The notes under the pieces were generated by a model. It was not told where the DNA came from. It ran no database searches and worked only from the letters and a program-made list of their open reading frames with translations. The position numbers and the translations under genes were made by a program. From Gammaproteobacteria bacterium (GTDB taxonomy: Bacteria > Pseudomonadota > Gammaproteobacteria > Steroidobacterales > Rariloculaceae): DNA of 41,433 nt. The stretch spans positions 1 to 41,433 of the forward strand of contig JAURFX010000003.1 of assembly GCA_030834065.1 (NCBI GenBank), written 5' to 3'. This document shows positions 1 to 9,823 of the stretch, piece by piece (positions within the stretch are counted from its first letter, which is position 1; every line of letters begins with the position of its first letter).

Positions 1-841
1 TACTAAGGTTTAAAAAAGGGTTATCGTTCTCTGGAGGTTCTTTTTCATAAACATCAATAGCTAAACCTTGGAATTTGCCTTGTGCCATCATCTCTAAAAT
101 TTCTTTTTCATCTAGCACCCCACCGCGGGAAGCATTGATAATAACGGCATCGTCTTTCATGACGCCTAACTTATCTCTACTAAATAAATTTCTTGTTTCG
201 TCAATTAAAGGCACATGAATACTTAAAATATCAACTAGAGGTAATAACTCATCCAGAGATTTAGCTTTTGCTGAAAAATCTTCTTCAATATAATCGCTTC
301 GAACCATTGGATCATGAAAATAAATATTCGCTCCGAAGAAGCTAAATGCTCTTGCCACTGACTTACCTATATTTCCAAAACCAACTATACCGAGATTCAA
401 ACCGGTTATCTCTTTTCTTCGCTCTCCTAAGATTAGCTTTCTTGCCTGATCATAATTTCCATTGCTTAGCTCTTCATTGCAATAGGGCATGCCTCTTAAC
501 AATGAAATAGCAGCACCTACACAGTACTGTGCAATCGAGTGATTAGATCCACCTTGAACATTTGCAACCGTGATGCCCTGCTTCTCTAACTCAGGCCTAT
601 TTAACCTATCAACTCCCGCACCGGTAACCTGTATAAATTTACAGCTTGAAGAAATAAAAAGCTTTGAATCAATTGGCTTGCCTACCGCGGGTATGACCAG
701 AGCCGAAGCATCCTTAATTTCGATATTCAAAATTGGATCATCAGGACTTAAGTAAAGCACTCTCAAAGAGTCAGGAACATTAACACCTACATTTGTAAAA
801 TCTTCCTCGGGTCTTAAGCAGATTATTTTGTTACTAACCAT
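1..841 (-). CDS. D-isomer-specific 2-hydroxyacid dehydrogenase (SerA-like), 3' end cut by window edge
   Basis: Not in ORF track because it runs off the left edge. Reverse-strand reading from ATG at 841: MVSNKIICLRPEEDF...ITGLNLGIVGFGNIGKSVARAFSFFGANIYFHDP...VIINASRGGVLDEKEIL...GLAIDVYEKEPPENDNPFLNLS; NAD-binding GxGxxG and RGGxxDE motifs. Confidence 0.9.
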   Translation of the reverse strand, partial: MVSNKIICLRPEEDFTNVGVNVPDSLRVLYLSPDDPILNIEIKDASALVIPAVGKPIDSKLFISSSCKFIQVTGAGVDRLNRPELEKQGITVANVQGGSNHSIAQYCVGAAISLLRGMPYCNEELSNGNYDQARKLILGERRKEITGLNLGIVGFGNIGKSVARAFSFFGANIYFHDPMVRSDYIEEDFSAKAKSLDELLPLVDILSIHVPLIDETRNLFSRDKLGVMKDDAVIINASRGGVLDEKEILEMMAQGKFQGLAIDVYEKEPPENDNPFLNLS

Positions 842-1190
842 GAGCAACTAAATCTGCAGTTTCAAAGATACAAAGCAATACCAAGTCCTTTTCACTTTCA
901 TTTGCAGTAAAATGCTTTAAACCTTTTGGAACGAAGATAGTATCTCCAGCTGATACGGGTTTTGATCCCTTCTCTGTAGTAAAGGCACCAATACCACTTA
1001 AAACATGAATATATTCATTTGAGTCAGCATGAAAATGAAATTCACGCTTCTCACCGCTTGTCGGTATGGTTACATGTCTGACTGTCAGGGATGCGCCATC
1101 ATTACTTGATAAAATCTGTCTTGAATCTCTTCCAGGCAAATCAAGAAGTTTGGTGTCTTTTAGCGCCTTTATTATTGCATCCATAGTCAC
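834..1190 (-). CDS. Small cupin-domain protein
   Basis: 118 aa; HFHADSNEYIHVLSGIGAFTT...VSAGDTIFVPKGLKHFTANES cupin motifs; 8 bp overlap with the dehydrogenase. Confidence 0.85.
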   Translation of the reverse strand: MTMDAIIKALKDTKLLDLPGRDSRQILSSNDGASLTVRHVTIPTSGEKREFHFHADSNEYIHVLSGIGAFTTEKGSKPVSAGDTIFVPKGLKHFTANESEKDLVLLCIFETADLVAHG

Positions 1191-1996
1191 CCAACCTTCT
1201 TAAGAGAAATAATTTCTGCAGTTCCTCCTTGGGCAGCTTGAAGTAGCTTAAAGATCTCCAATGCCTCATCTGCAATAGAATCAGCTATATCTTCAACCAT
1301 TTTTTTACCCTTTTCAGCTGTAGCATTTTCAGGATTACCATACCATCCAGTTGGACAAATTGTCCTAATGTCAGTAAGGACCGGCTGGTAGGACTTAGAT
1401 CTTCGCAACTTATCCATTTTTGCGCCTGGTTCATGATCTGAACTATAATCAACCCTATCCAGATGAACTAATTCTTTCTTATACTCAAGAATTGCTAGTG
1501 TCTCAATTTCTCCTCCATGAGTTAGGCCTCCGCAGTCATGGCCATAAAGCTCTTGAGCCACATAACAAGCTTGAACTGTCAAAACACTCATTCCATGATC
1601 ACGATGCAATTTATCTGCAGCGATAGAAAGCGATGGAATATTACCTTCGTGCCAGTTCACTATCAACAAATGAGTAGCCCCATGAGAAGCAGTCGAAACG
1701 CAAGTTTCCTCAACAACTTTCATATAAGTTTCAGGACTTAAACTGATAGTTCCCTCAAACGGCATATGCATCGGAGTGACTCCAAGTGGACCACCTGGAA
1801 TAACCAAACCATCAAGCTTATGTGCGATAGCATGACAAATGACATAAGCTGCAAAAATATCAGTTCCGGTTGGTAGATGGGGGCCATGCTGCTCAGTACT
1901 TCCCGCAGGCAAAATTACCAATGGGTTTTTCTTTAGCTGAGCCGCAATCTCTGGTTGGGTTAAATCCAAAAAGTTTCTTGTAGGTAAATTACTCAT
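1187..1996 (-). CDS. Creatininase (creatinine amidohydrolase) family protein
   Basis: LPAGSTEQHGPHLPTGTDIFAA, VNWHEGN, THGGEIETL metal-binding motifs. Confidence 0.88.
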   Translation of the reverse strand: MSNLPTRNFLDLTQPEIAAQLKKNPLVILPAGSTEQHGPHLPTGTDIFAAYVICHAIAHKLDGLVIPGGPLGVTPMHMPFEGTISLSPETYMKVVEETCVSTASHGATHLLIVNWHEGNIPSLSIAADKLHRDHGMSVLTVQACYVAQELYGHDCGGLTHGGEIETLAILEYKKELVHLDRVDYSSDHEPGAKMDKLRRSKSYQPVLTDIRTICPTGWYGNPENATAEKGKKMVEDIADSIADEALEIFKLLQAAQGGTAEIISLKKVG

Positions 1997-2008
1997 TTTT
2001 TTCCTAAA

Positions 2009-3074
2009 TTAAATTTTAGCTTTTGCTTCTTCAAACACTTCACGTAATGGAACCATTGTGCCATTTTTATCAACTGACTTAAGAGCAGCATATACAACTG
2101 CTAATGCAACATTAGCACTGCCTGCACTAAGTTCACAAGGCTCGCCTGTCTGACACAGATCTGCAAACATATCGAGTTCATCTAAGAACATATTTGCCTG
2201 GGGCATGACTAAGTCCTCTCTTTTACCATAGCCATCAACACCTCTCTGAATATACAGTGCCGATGTTTTATGGAGGTCATCGGGAGTATCCCAACTACTA
2301 AAGTCTAGCTCATAGTGCATTAATCCCTTCTGACCAAATACCCTGAGCGAAAAGATTCCAGGAGAAGTCCAACAAGAACCGATGTAAGCAAGTTTGCCAT
2401 CCTTAAAACGTACTAAAGTCATCGATTGATCATCTACTTCTGCTCCCACAGGTGAGAGTTTTGATGCTATTGAAGAAACCTCCTCAATTTCACCGCCAAT
2501 ATAATGAATAGTATCAAACTGATGGATTGCAAGTTGTGATAAAGGTCCTCCTGGAGCTCGATCCTTGTACCATCTCCAAGTATCTGGAGTTAGCTCGAGA
2601 GCTCTCTCGTTGGAAAAGTTAGCCTCAATAAATGCAACTTTGCCAAGATCGCCATTATCGATTGCTTCCCTGATCATCCGAGCGCCCTTGAGCAATCTCG
2701 CGCTATGCCCTACCATTATCTGTACACCGTATTTGTCGACGAGTTGCTCAATTAATAAGCCTGACTCCAGTGTATTTGCAATAGGTTTTTGTATAAACAT
2801 GCTTGCCTGCCTTAGCTACTGCCTCGGCTACCGGTAAATGCTGCTCATTAGGTACAGTCAAAATAACTCCTTTGATTTCAGGGTCTGATAAAAGCTCATC
2901 CAGGGTAGCAACAGTTGGAATTCCAAACTCGACTGTATAGGCTTGTCTTTTCTCCTCTGAGCGAGTAAATCCTTTAGATATTTCAAATTTTTCTGATTTT
3001 AATGCGGCAGCAGTTAAAACTTTGGCCCATCTACCTAAACCAACAATTCCTACTTTAATTTTTTCAGATGACAC
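2009..3074 (-). pseudogene. Gfo/Idh/MocA family oxidoreductase, apparently frameshifted (two ORFs 2748..3131 and 2009..2800)
   Basis: N-terminal half VGIVGLGRWAKVLTAAALKS...VPNEQHLPVAEAVAKAGKHV and C-terminal half FIQKPIANTLESGLLIEQL... are consecutive parts of one family split between frames near 2790-2805; probable true start is GTG at 3074 preceded by AGGAG. Confidence 0.8.
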
Positions 3075-3119
3075 GATAACTCCTTTATTTACATGGTTTT
3101 CTAGTGTTAAGATCGTAAT

Positions 3120-3132
3120 ATTGTAATACAAT
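3120..3132. promoter_or_regulatory. Candidate GntR/FadR-type operator ATTGTA-A-TACAAT
   Basis: Perfect 6-1-6 inverted repeat matching the TNGTNNNACNA consensus, in the divergent intergenic region 8 bp before the GntR gene start. Confidence 0.55.
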
Positions 3133-3139
3133 TTATAAC

Positions 3140-3835
3140 ATGGGCGAAATTAAAGTTTTAAATCCTATTCCTCGCGTTTCTTCATTAAAAGAAGTCGTCA
3201 TTAACAGTATTCGTGATGCAATTATCTCGGGCTATTTCAAGCCTGGTGAAAAATTAATTGAGAAGCGTTTAACTGAAGACCTAGGGGTATCAAGAACTAT
3301 TCTGCGTGAGGCGATAAGTCATCTTAGTGCCGAAGGAATAGTCAAAGTAATACCTAATAAAGGTCCAATTGTTAGGAATTTTGAGGAAAAAGATATTTTT
3401 AATCTCTACCAGATTAGGATGGCTCTGCTTGGCTTAGCAACCAGACAATTTACTCAAAATCTCTCCGAGAATACTCTTAATAAATTAGAAAAAAAATTAG
3501 AAAAAATTAAATTTGCCCATAAAAACTTTGATGCTGAAAAGCTAATCAAAGCCAAGAATGATTTTTATCAATACATTGTAGATGAGTCAGGTAATTCAGA
3601 TCTTATTCTTCTTATCCGCTCACTCGAAAGCCAGCTTTCAATGATGCGAAGTCTAGGTATTAAGCACCCAAAACGCTCTAGTACAAGATCAAAAATCAGT
3701 GTCGAAAATCTACAGGCTTCATTTAACATGATTCAAGCAGGTAACTATGCTGAAGCAGAAAGAATGATCAGAGCAGAAACACTGCAAGCTCAAAAGGAAA
3801 TCATTTCACTTTTTAAAGAGCAACAAAAAACCTAA
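3140..3835 (+). CDS. GntR family transcriptional regulator, FCD (FadR C-terminal) subfamily
   Basis: N-terminal wHTH IRDAIISGYFKPGEKLIEKRLTEDLGVSRTILREAISHLSAEGIV; helical C-terminal domain. Confidence 0.93.
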   Translation: MGEIKVLNPIPRVSSLKEVVINSIRDAIISGYFKPGEKLIEKRLTEDLGVSRTILREAISHLSAEGIVKVIPNKGPIVRNFEEKDIFNLYQIRMALLGLATRQFTQNLSENTLNKLEKKLEKIKFAHKNFDAEKLIKAKNDFYQYIVDESGNSDLILLIRSLESQLSMMRSLGIKHPKRSSTRSKISVENLQASFNMIQAGNYAEAERMIRAETLQAQKEIISLFKEQQKT

Positions 3836-3843
3836 AGGATATT

Positions 3844-5550
3844 ATGAGCTGGACTGAACTAGAGACGGATGTATTGGTCATTGGTGGTGGAGTAGCAGGA
3901 TGCATGGCTGCGATTCCAGCACTAGAAGAAGGACTACAGGTAACAATACTCGAAAAGGGTAAAGTTTTAGACCATTGCGGAAGCGTAGGTTGTGGAGTGG
4001 ATCACTATCTAACCATTATGGACTCAGGCCCCGAATGGGATACCCCTGAATTCCTTATTAAGCATGTACCCGAATTAACAGATGGAATTGTTGATCTCGA
4101 AGTTACAAGTAAATTAATTCATCAAATGCCAAGGGTACTAAAAAAAATTGAATCCTTTGGTGTTAATTTTAAAGATCCGAGGTTCAATGACTATTACCGT
4201 CTCAAATCATTTGGGTTGCCTGGCACCTATCATATTAATTTTGATGGCACAGAATTTAAAAAACATATAGGACAACAAGTTAGAAAGCTCAAAGGAAAAG
4301 TTCTAACAAGAACGATGGGAATAAATCTCTTAGAAAAAGATAATAAAGTTTATGGTGCCGTTGCGTTTAACTTTAGAAGCGGTGAATGGTATGCCATTAA
4401 GGCAAAGTCAATAGTCATGGCAGCAGGTGAAGTTAATCGCTTATCTAAAAATGCTTCGGGCATGCCCTTTGACAGCTGGCACTGTCCTTTTAATACCGGT
4501 GATGCTCACAGGATGGCATTTAATGCGGGAGCAATTTTGACAAATATGGAATTTGTGGAAACCACCTTAACTCCTAAAGGATTTTCAGCCCAAGGATTAA
4601 ATGCTCTAGTCAGTGAGGGAGCCCACTTTGTCAATAAGCAAGGTGAGCGCTTTATGTTTAAGTATGATGAGAAAGGTGAGAATGCTAGAAGAGCGGTCAT
4701 TGCAGATGCTGTGATTAATGAGTACCTGCTGGGAAACGGTCCAATTTATGCTGACTGCAGGCATCTTCCAAGCGATGTCCTTGACCACATGGAAGCGACA
4801 CTGCAAATTGATAGATACACTATGCCAGCTTTCTATGAGCAAAAGGCTCTTAAGTTCAGAGACGAGCCTGTCGAGGTTTCGATTTCCGAATTAAGTATTC
4901 GCAGAAGCGGAGTCTACTTTAGAGGAAGTGGTCTTGCTGTAGATACCCAAGGTCATTCTTCAAAAGAAAACCTTTTTGCTGCGGGCGACTGCGCTTCCGT
5001 CTCAGGGGGAATTGCAGGTGCAGCTGTCCTTGGACATATTTCTGGCGAGGGAGTGAGCGCTCATGTAAAAAAATTGAATGGGGCAAAATTACCTGATTTT
5101 GACTCAGAAGAAATCAATAGGATAAAAAATGAAAATGAGCATCACTTGGTTGCATCTGGCATGAACTGGAGAGCGTTTGAAGACAAAACAAGAGAGGTAG
5201 TGAGCGACTATATTGGAGTCAGAAGATCCTCAAAATCGCTTGAACTCGCTATGCAAACGCTATCTGCACTCGCAGCTAACGAGCTTGAGATGAAGGCTGA
5301 CGATCTTCATGGTCTAATGAGAGTTAATGAAACGAAAAGCATAAGATTATCTGCCGAGGTAATGGCAAATGCTGCGATGGCGCGAACTGAGTCACGTACT
5401 GGCTCCTCTCACTTCAGAAGTGATTTTCCCGAGACAAATGAAAAGGATTGGAAAAAATTTGTTTTAGTCTCAAAAGAAAAGGATCGAATGAAAATCAATT
5501 TTAGCGATGCTAGCGACTCCCTAGCCTCTACATTTAACAGAGGGAGCTAA
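3844..5550 (+). CDS. FAD-dependent fumarate reductase/succinate dehydrogenase/APS-reductase-alpha-like flavoprotein
   Basis: DVLVIGGGVAGCMAAIPALEEGLQVTILEKG Rossmann; ENLFAAGDCASVSGGIAGAAVLGHISGE; C-terminal ARTESRTGSSHFRSDFPETNEKDW. Confidence 0.9.
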   Translation: MSWTELETDVLVIGGGVAGCMAAIPALEEGLQVTILEKGKVLDHCGSVGCGVDHYLTIMDSGPEWDTPEFLIKHVPELTDGIVDLEVTSKLIHQMPRVLKKIESFGVNFKDPRFNDYYRLKSFGLPGTYHINFDGTEFKKHIGQQVRKLKGKVLTRTMGINLLEKDNKVYGAVAFNFRSGEWYAIKAKSIVMAAGEVNRLSKNASGMPFDSWHCPFNTGDAHRMAFNAGAILTNMEFVETTLTPKGFSAQGLNALVSEGAHFVNKQGERFMFKYDEKGENARRAVIADAVINEYLLGNGPIYADCRHLPSDVLDHMEATLQIDRYTMPAFYEQKALKFRDEPVEVSISELSIRRSGVYFRGSGLAVDTQGHSSKENLFAAGDCASVSGGIAGAAVLGHISGEGVSAHVKKLNGAKLPDFDSEEINRIKNENEHHLVASGMNWRAFEDKTREVVSDYIGVRRSSKSLELAMQTLSALAANELEMKADDLHGLMRVNETKSIRLSAEVMANAAMARTESRTGSSHFRSDFPETNEKDWKKFVLVSKEKDRMKINFSDASDSLASTFNRGS

Positions 5551-5552
5551 TT

Positions 5553-5828
5553 ATGAGCGAAGAAAAAGAAGTTCATAATCCTATAAAGATTGATCCTGAA
5601 GTCTGCGTAAAGTGCAATCTATGCGATTGGATTTGTCCTGGTGATCTGATCTATAAAAAAGAAGATGATAGGACTACCCTACCTGAGGTTAAATATCCAG
5701 ATGAGTGTTGGTACTGTGGGTTATGTCAATCTATCTGTCCAGTTGATGCAATAAAAATTATCTTCCCTGAAGAAATGATAAATTGTAAAACAGACGTTAG
5801 GAGCCTATTAGGTAAAGACGTAGAATAG
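5553..5828 (+). CDS. Ferredoxin, 2x[4Fe-4S], AprB-like
   Basis: CVKCNLCDWICP and CWYCGLCQSICP cluster motifs; directly follows the flavoprotein. Confidence 0.92.
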   Translation: MSEEKEVHNPIKIDPEVCVKCNLCDWICPGDLIYKKEDDRTTLPEVKYPDECWYCGLCQSICPVDAIKIIFPEEMINCKTDVRSLLGKDVE

Positions 5829-5832
5829 TTCT

Positions 5833-7326
5833 ATGGACATTTTTGATGCTGCCATAAGCTCTCTTACTCTTCTTTTAACCTATGATGTGATGCTCATGCT
5901 TTTCATAGGGGTTATCTACGGTCTTTGCGTCGGTTTAATGCCAGGACTTGGTGGCATTGTAGCAATTGCGCTCTTACTTCCCTTTACTATGGGCTTTGGT
6001 GTGATTCCAACTCTTGCGTTACTTTTAGGCGCTCATATAGCAACAATATGGGGAGGCTCCGTCACAAGCATACTTTTTAATGTTCCTGGGGCAGCTAAAA
6101 GCCTTGCATTAGTTTTTGATGGACACCCAATGACAAGAAACGGAGAAGCAAGTAGAGCTCTAGGAGCCTCTGCCATGGCAGCCTTATTGGGAGGGATTAT
6201 TGGTGCAATCTTTTTAGCATTAAGTATCCCGCTAGTTCGTCCTGTCATGCTTAGTATCGGACCAAGTGAATACCTTATTCTTGCACTTTGGGGTCTTAGC
6301 ATTATTGCAACTTTTAGTGATGGCTCAATGCTCAAAGGAGGAGTAGCAACCTGCCTTGGAATGATGGCGGCATTTGTGGGCATGGACCCGATCACCGGAA
6401 CCCCGAGATTCTGGATGGACTCGATTTATCTGTTGGATGGTATTTATTTTCCAGTAGCTATGATCGGTCTATTTGCAATCTCGGAAATGATAAAGCTTTA
6501 TGTAAAACAGACTTCTTTTGTCGAGAGAGTTGAGGGCCGAGAAACCAGTACCCTTCTATCAGGCTGTAAGGATGCTTTTAAGCATTGGTGGCTTGTCATT
6601 CGTTCAAGTTTGCTCGGACTATGGATTGGAGTCCTTCCTGGAATTGGCGCCAGTGTGGGAGGTATAGCTGCCTATGCACAAGCTGTCCAAACCTCAAAAA
6701 ATCCTGAAAAATTTGGTAAGGGCGCAGTTGAAGGAGTAATCGCTCCGGATGCTACTTTAGGCGCTAATGAAGGTGGTGGATTATTACCAACCCTTGCCTT
6801 TGGCATCCCTGGTGGAGAAAGTATGGCTATACTCCTGGTGGCATTTCTTAGTATGGGTATTGTGCCAGGCCCGCAAATGCTTACAACAGATTTAGATTTA
6901 GTATTTGCAATGGTTTGGATAATCGTTTTTGCCAATATATTTACTGCAATTATTGGGCTAGCAATTTCTCCTAAACTATCAAAACTTCCCAGATTAAACC
7001 CTAATATTATGATCCCCATCGTATTATCCGTATGTCTTTTTGGTGCTTACGTAACTCGAGGGTATTTTGCTGATATGGTATTAGCGTTTTTGTTTGGGAT
7101 TTTTGGCTATTACATGGATAAATATAAATTTTCCAGAGCAAACTTTGTCATTGGCATGGTGCTAGCTGAAATGATAGAGAGAAATTTACATATTTCCCTT
7201 GGGCTATACGGAGATTTTTTTATTTTTACTCAACCCGTCTCCATTATTTTGTTGGTACTTTTATTTATCACAACAGCGCTCTCACTAAAAAGAAAAAATA
7301 ATAGAAGTAAGGAAGTAAATGTTTAA
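5833..7326 (+). CDS. Tripartite tricarboxylate transporter, large permease TctA
   Basis: LCVGLMPGLGGIVAIALLLPFT...GGSVTSILFNVPGA...LPGIGASVGGIAAYAQAVQTSKNPEKFGKGAVEGVIAPDATLGANEGGGLLPTLAFGIPG. Confidence 0.95.
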   Translation: MDIFDAAISSLTLLLTYDVMLMLFIGVIYGLCVGLMPGLGGIVAIALLLPFTMGFGVIPTLALLLGAHIATIWGGSVTSILFNVPGAAKSLALVFDGHPMTRNGEASRALGASAMAALLGGIIGAIFLALSIPLVRPVMLSIGPSEYLILALWGLSIIATFSDGSMLKGGVATCLGMMAAFVGMDPITGTPRFWMDSIYLLDGIYFPVAMIGLFAISEMIKLYVKQTSFVERVEGRETSTLLSGCKDAFKHWWLVIRSSLLGLWIGVLPGIGASVGGIAAYAQAVQTSKNPEKFGKGAVEGVIAPDATLGANEGGGLLPTLAFGIPGGESMAILLVAFLSMGIVPGPQMLTTDLDLVFAMVWIIVFANIFTAIIGLAISPKLSKLPRLNPNIMIPIVLSVCLFGAYVTRGYFADMVLAFLFGIFGYYMDKYKFSRANFVIGMVLAEMIERNLHISLGLYGDFFIFTQPVSIILLVLLFITTALSLKRKNNRSKEVNV

Positions 7327-7741
7327 ATTAAACGGTGAAAATGTTTTTATCCTATTTTTAATTTTTCTCTCTGCGGGCTATTTCATTGGATCGCTATCCT
7401 TTGGTCCAAATGCTAGGCTTCTACCTCTCCCTATTTCTCTTTTTTCTTTGGCCCTATGTGTTCTGGCTATGTTCTTTAAAGAAGAATCTGAGGCTCAGAC
7501 AGAAACTTTATACAGGGAAATTAAAGCGATCTTGCTCATATTATTTTTTATTTTAATTATAGCATTTATCGGCCCATCCATTGGTTCAGGAATCTTTTGT
7601 ATGTTTTATATGCTAAGAAAGCAAAACTTAAACATATACAGATCTTTAGCAATTTCTTTAAGTGTAGCTTTATTCATTTATTATATTTTTTATCAATTCT
7701 TACAACTAACGCCCGACTCTAATTTTCAATTATTATTTTAA
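7319..7741 (+). CDS. Tripartite tricarboxylate transporter small subunit, TctB-like
   Basis: 140 aa with about four hydrophobic segments, between TctA- and TctC-type genes and overlapping tctA. Confidence 0.75.
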   Translation: MFKLNGENVFILFLIFLSAGYFIGSLSFGPNARLLPLPISLFSLALCVLAMFFKEESEAQTETLYREIKAILLILFFILIIAFIGPSIGSGIFCMFYMLRKQNLNIYRSLAISLSVALFIYYIFYQFLQLTPDSNFQLLF

Positions 7742-7743
7742 TA

Positions 7744-8727
7744 ATGCGCAAACTCTTTCTCAGTGCAATTTTTATATCTTCGAGCTTATTGGCACAAGAT
7801 AACCCAATAAATAGCAATGCATTAACGATTATTGTGCCCAATGCTGCAGGTGGCTTGATGGCAAGATATGCACGTATGATTGAGCCATATTTAGAAAAAT
7901 ATTTAGAAATGGAAGTTAATATTCGCATCATGACTGGAGGTGGCAACATAAGGGGAACAAATTTTGTATGGTTCGCTGAGCCTGATGGAGCTACTATCGG
8001 CTTTACCTCAATCCCTTCCTTGGTGTTAGCGCAATTTTCAAATAGTCCTGCAGTACAGTTTGATATTGAAGCGTTTAGCTTTCTTGGGAGAGTCTCTACG
8101 GAGCCAAGGGTGCTTACTACAGGAAAACAATCAAATATTCGAGATGCAAACAGTCTTTTAGCTATGGATAGAGAATTTATATATCCATCACAGGGCACTG
8201 ATGAGGATTTTTTTACGATGATTGTTCTTGCAGATGCATTGGACATAAAGCTCAAGCCAATCATGGGATATAACGGAAATCCTGATACTGCTATGGCTAT
8301 AATTAGAGGCGATGGTGATGGACAAATTACGTCTTGGCGAGCCTCGCTTGCCTCAATAAATAACGGAGATCAGATCCCTCTGCTAAATATTGGAAGTGAG
8401 CCCTATGAAGATTTTCCAAATGTCCCATCAGTTCTATCCTATGCTAGAGATGATTCAATAGAAGCAATGACCGCCATTGTTGAAATGCTTGATACTCATA
8501 GGGGTTTTTTTGGGCCCCCAGGCTTAAGCAATGAAACAGTTAATTATTTGCGTGAAAAAATATTTTTAGCACTAAATGATCCGGAATTAAAAGAGATCGC
8601 AAGGCAGAATGCACTCCCGCTTGTTCCCTCACACGGAGAACTGGAAGCTTTAAAAATCAATCAATTAGTCTCCTCTGAAAGCTTGATTATGCCAATACTT
8701 GAGTCTACTCTAGATACATTAAGGTGA
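7744..8727 (+). CDS. Tripartite tricarboxylate transporter substrate-binding protein (TctC/Bug family)
   Basis: Signal peptide; LTIIVPNAAGGLMARYARMIEPYLEKYLEMEVNIRIMTGGGNIRGTNFV typical Bug N-terminus. Confidence 0.9.
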   Translation: MRKLFLSAIFISSSLLAQDNPINSNALTIIVPNAAGGLMARYARMIEPYLEKYLEMEVNIRIMTGGGNIRGTNFVWFAEPDGATIGFTSIPSLVLAQFSNSPAVQFDIEAFSFLGRVSTEPRVLTTGKQSNIRDANSLLAMDREFIYPSQGTDEDFFTMIVLADALDIKLKPIMGYNGNPDTAMAIIRGDGDGQITSWRASLASINNGDQIPLLNIGSEPYEDFPNVPSVLSYARDDSIEAMTAIVEMLDTHRGFFGPPGLSNETVNYLREKIFLALNDPELKEIARQNALPLVPSHGELEALKINQLVSSESLIMPILESTLDTLR

Positions 8728-8731
8728 TACT

Positions 8732-9820
8732 ATGAAAAGAAGAGAAATTTTATCGGGTTTGGCAGCGGCCACAGCACTTACCGCCTGTGGAAATAATCAA
8801 AATAATACAACCACTCAACCATCTACTGAGCAGTTTAACTGGAGGATGGTCACGACATGGTTGCCTAACTTCCCTGGGCTGGGAACAGGTGTTAATACGC
8901 TTGTAAGATACATAAGGGAGTTGAGTCAAGGGAGACTCAACATATCAGTCTATGGTGCAGGTGAACTCGTTCCGGCTTTTGAAGTTTTTGATACTGTGGC
9001 ACAAGGCGCAGTTGAAATGGGCCATGGGGCAGCCTATTATTGGCGAGGCAAAACTGAGGCTACGCAATTTTTTGCTACGATCCCCTTTGGTATGACAGCT
9101 CATGAGATGAATGCTTGGATGTATTATGGGGATGGGCTTGATTTATGGCATGAGCTCTATTCTGAATTTAATCTTATAGGATTCCCCGCAGGTAATACTG
9201 GGGTGCAAATGGGCGGTTGGTTTAACAAAGAGATCAATTCAATAGATGACCTCAGGGGCCTTAAAATGCGAATTCCTGGAATTGGTGGAGAAGTCTTAAG
9301 AAGAGCCGGAGGAACGCCAATCAATCTTCCACAATCTGAAATTTATACCGCGCTTCAAACTGGAAGTATCGATGCTACCGAGTGGGTCGGGCCTTATAAT
9401 GATCTAGCAGCTGGGCTTCATGATGCCGCACAATACTACTACTACCCTGGATGGCATGAACCTGGAACTACCTTGGAGTGCATGATTAATCTAGATGCAT
9501 GGTTAAGCCTGCCTCCTGATTTGCGATCAATTGTAATGATTGCTTGCCAAGCTGCAAATTTAGATATGATGTCCGAATTTAATGCCAGAAATGCGAATGC
9601 ATTATCAACCCTTATGAATCAAGAAGGTATAGATGTTCGACCTTTCCCACAGGAGGTCATGGCGAGGCTAAAAAGTATCACTAATGAGGTCATTAATGAG
9701 CTTGCAACTGAGGATGAAAGGGTCGAAAAAGTATGGAATTCTTACCGAGCATTTCAAAGCGAGGCCAGATCCTGGCAGGAAGTTTCTGAACAAGCATATA
9801 TGGAAAGTACTGAGGAATAA
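8732..9820 (+). CDS. TRAP transporter DctP-family solute-binding protein (2-oxoacid-binding TakP-like), lipoprotein
   Basis: MKRREILSGLAAATALTACG lipobox; WRMVTTWLPNFPGLGTG...LRGLKMRIPGIGGEVLRRAGGTPINLPQSEIYTALQTGSIDATEWVGPYNDLAAGLHDAAQYYYYPGWHEPGT. Confidence 0.9.
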   Translation: MKRREILSGLAAATALTACGNNQNNTTTQPSTEQFNWRMVTTWLPNFPGLGTGVNTLVRYIRELSQGRLNISVYGAGELVPAFEVFDTVAQGAVEMGHGAAYYWRGKTEATQFFATIPFGMTAHEMNAWMYYGDGLDLWHELYSEFNLIGFPAGNTGVQMGGWFNKEINSIDDLRGLKMRIPGIGGEVLRRAGGTPINLPQSEIYTALQTGSIDATEWVGPYNDLAAGLHDAAQYYYYPGWHEPGTTLECMINLDAWLSLPPDLRSIVMIACQAANLDMMSEFNARNANALSTLMNQEGIDVRPFPQEVMARLKSITNEVINELATEDERVEKVWNSYRAFQSEARSWQEVSEQAYMESTEE

Positions 9821-9823
9821 ATT

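Noticed and set aside
570-755. 61-aa plus-strand ORF
   Set aside because: Antisense to the hydroxyacid dehydrogenase, whose conserved motifs read clearly on the minus strand.
3484-3510. Short tandem repeat aaattagaaaaa
   Set aside because: Encodes KLEKKLEKI helix inside the GntR protein; A-rich coding repetition, not a repeat element.
6033-7019. Minus-strand ORFs (120 and 115 aa) opposite tctA
   Set aside because: Shadow ORFs of the conserved TctA gene.
7719-8264. 181-aa minus-strand ORF opposite tctC
   Set aside because: Fully antisense to a well-supported binding-protein gene; no motifs.
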